Source: Rhodospirillaceae bacterium
GTDB lineage: Bacteria > Pseudomonadota > Alphaproteobacteria > Rickettsiales > UBA3002
Direction: 5' to 3'
DNA: 6,883 nt
Assembly: GCA_947458525.1 (NCBI GenBank)
Contig: CANHAG010000067.1
Location: forward strand, 1-6,883
Positions 6,376-6,883 of the stretch are shown here, piece by piece; the stretch's first letter is position 1, and every line of letters starts with the position of its first letter. The notes below the pieces were generated by a model that worked only from the letters and a program-made list of their open reading frames with translations, did no database searches and had not been told where the DNA came from. Made by a program: the position numbers and the translations under genes.

Positions 6376-6883
6376 TCGCGCAGCTCCTTAACCGGTGTAA
6401 CGCCACAAATCGCAAGGCCTGAGGCTAGCACCAGCGCCACCGCCCGCGCAAGCGCTAATCGTGCCGTGGTGGTGGGCGCATCCTCCGGTCGGATGAAACG
6501 CAAGCCAGAGTCCTGCTGGCCGCTGTTCCACAGGCCATGAAATGTACCGGCCAGCTCCTGCAGGTAATAAATGACGCGGTGCGGCTCATAGGCAAGCGCC
6601 GCCTGCTCCACCGCCCGCGGCCAGACGGCCAGACGCTTGATGAGAGCCAGTTCCGCCGGGTGGGTGAGGGGTGCCAGCGCCGCTCTACCAAGCGTGGCGG
6701 ATGCGGCAAGTGCCGTCGGCATCTGCGCCTCAGCCAGCCGGAGCAGCGAATAGCAGCGCGCATGGGCATATTGCACATAAAAAACCGGATTATCCTTCGA
6801 TTGCTCCTTCACTTTTTCAAGGTCGAACTCCATGACCATATCGCTTTTGCGCATGAGCATGACAAAGCGCAGAATATCTCTCC
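6372..6883 (-). CDS. argS: Arginyl-tRNA synthetase, C-terminal fragment (N-terminal part outside the window)
   Basis: The visible 169 codons are the end of class I arginyl-tRNA synthetase, which charges tRNA-Arg in the cytoplasm; the full enzyme has about 550-600 residues. The catalytic domain with HIGH and KMSK-like motifs lies outside the window. The frame is open from the right edge, reading RDILRFVMLMRKSD, so the Met at 6860 is internal and not the start. The highly conserved KDNPVFYVQYAHARC follows, encoded near 6800-6765. It enters the all-helical DALR anticodon-binding domain, seen in EPHRVIYYLQELAGTFHGLW and LALARAVALVLASGLAICGVTP. The GVTPV(K/E)E ending is typical of ArgS. The stop TGA overlaps the ATG of the SPOR gene, so argS leads the first transcription block. 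Identification is firm. Confidence 0.96.
   Translation of the reverse strand, partial: RDILRFVMLMRKSDMVMEFDLEKVKEQSKDNPVFYVQYAHARCYSLLRLAEAQMPTALAASATLGRAALAPLTHPAELALIKRLAVWPRAVEQAALAYEPHRVIYYLQELAGTFHGLWNSGQQDSGLRFIRPEDAPTTTARLALARAVALVLASGLAICGVTPVKELRE
6384..6389 (-). promoter_or_regulatory. Strong ribosome binding site of the SPOR gene
   Basis: AAGGAG lies 8 nt before the ATG at 6375, inside the last codons of argS. It is the best Shine-Dalgarno in the window and fixes the start of the SPOR gene, which overlaps the argS stop by 4 nt. Confidence 0.75.

Noticed and set aside
5926..6540. 204-codon plus-strand frame opposite the SPOR gene and argS.
   Set aside because: It crosses the overlap of two real genes and has a Phe/Arg-rich translation typical of an antisense artefact.
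1..6883. CRISPR array, tRNA or rRNA gene, insertion sequence, toxin-antitoxin or phage-defence cassette.
   Set aside because: No spaced repeats, RNA gene signatures, transposase motifs or small accessory genes were seen; coding density is almost complete with housekeeping genes.

Overview
This window is a compact, entirely chromosomal-looking stretch of a proteobacterium, most likely an alphaproteobacterium. The reasons are the argS, SPOR-domain gene, nagZ order, the NKAE form of the first G4 motif in Der, and the YfgM-like, BamB, Der order. Base composition looks moderately GC-rich by eye. I cannot name a genus. All seven protein genes lie on the minus strand, so transcription runs from high to low coordinates. 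No mobile element, RNA gene, CRISPR array or horizontally acquired cassette is visible.

In transcription order, the first block is the end of argS (arginyl-tRNA synthetase, cut by the right edge), a single-pass membrane protein with a C-terminal SPOR peptidoglycan-binding domain (5518-6375), and nagZ (beta-N-acetylglucosaminidase, 4531-5517). argS and the SPOR gene overlap by 4 nt, and the SPOR stop codon directly abuts the GTG start of nagZ. The shared theme of the last two is the cell wall: SPOR domains bind glycan strands without stem peptides, and NagZ recycles muropeptides.

A 97-100 nt gap (4431-4530) is the only intergenic space of note. It holds a weak promoter candidate, a 7-bp perfect inverted repeat bracketing that candidate, and a possible hairpin covering the GTG start of guaA. 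No rho-independent terminator is visible, so read-through from nagZ is possible.

The second block is guaA (GMP synthase, 2880-4430), a YfgM-like membrane-anchored TPR protein (2214-2876), bamB (outer-membrane assembly lipoprotein, 898-2217) and der (double-domain ribosome-assembly GTPase, cut by the left edge). Junctions here are 3 nt apart, 4 nt overlapping and 4 nt apart, which points to one translationally coupled operon. It combines GMP synthesis, a GTP-using ribosome factor and envelope biogenesis.

I found no undescribed system. The observations worth a second look are modest: the candidate control elements ahead of guaA, the joining of two conserved gene blocks with guaA at the seam, and small sequence repeats in protein linkers.
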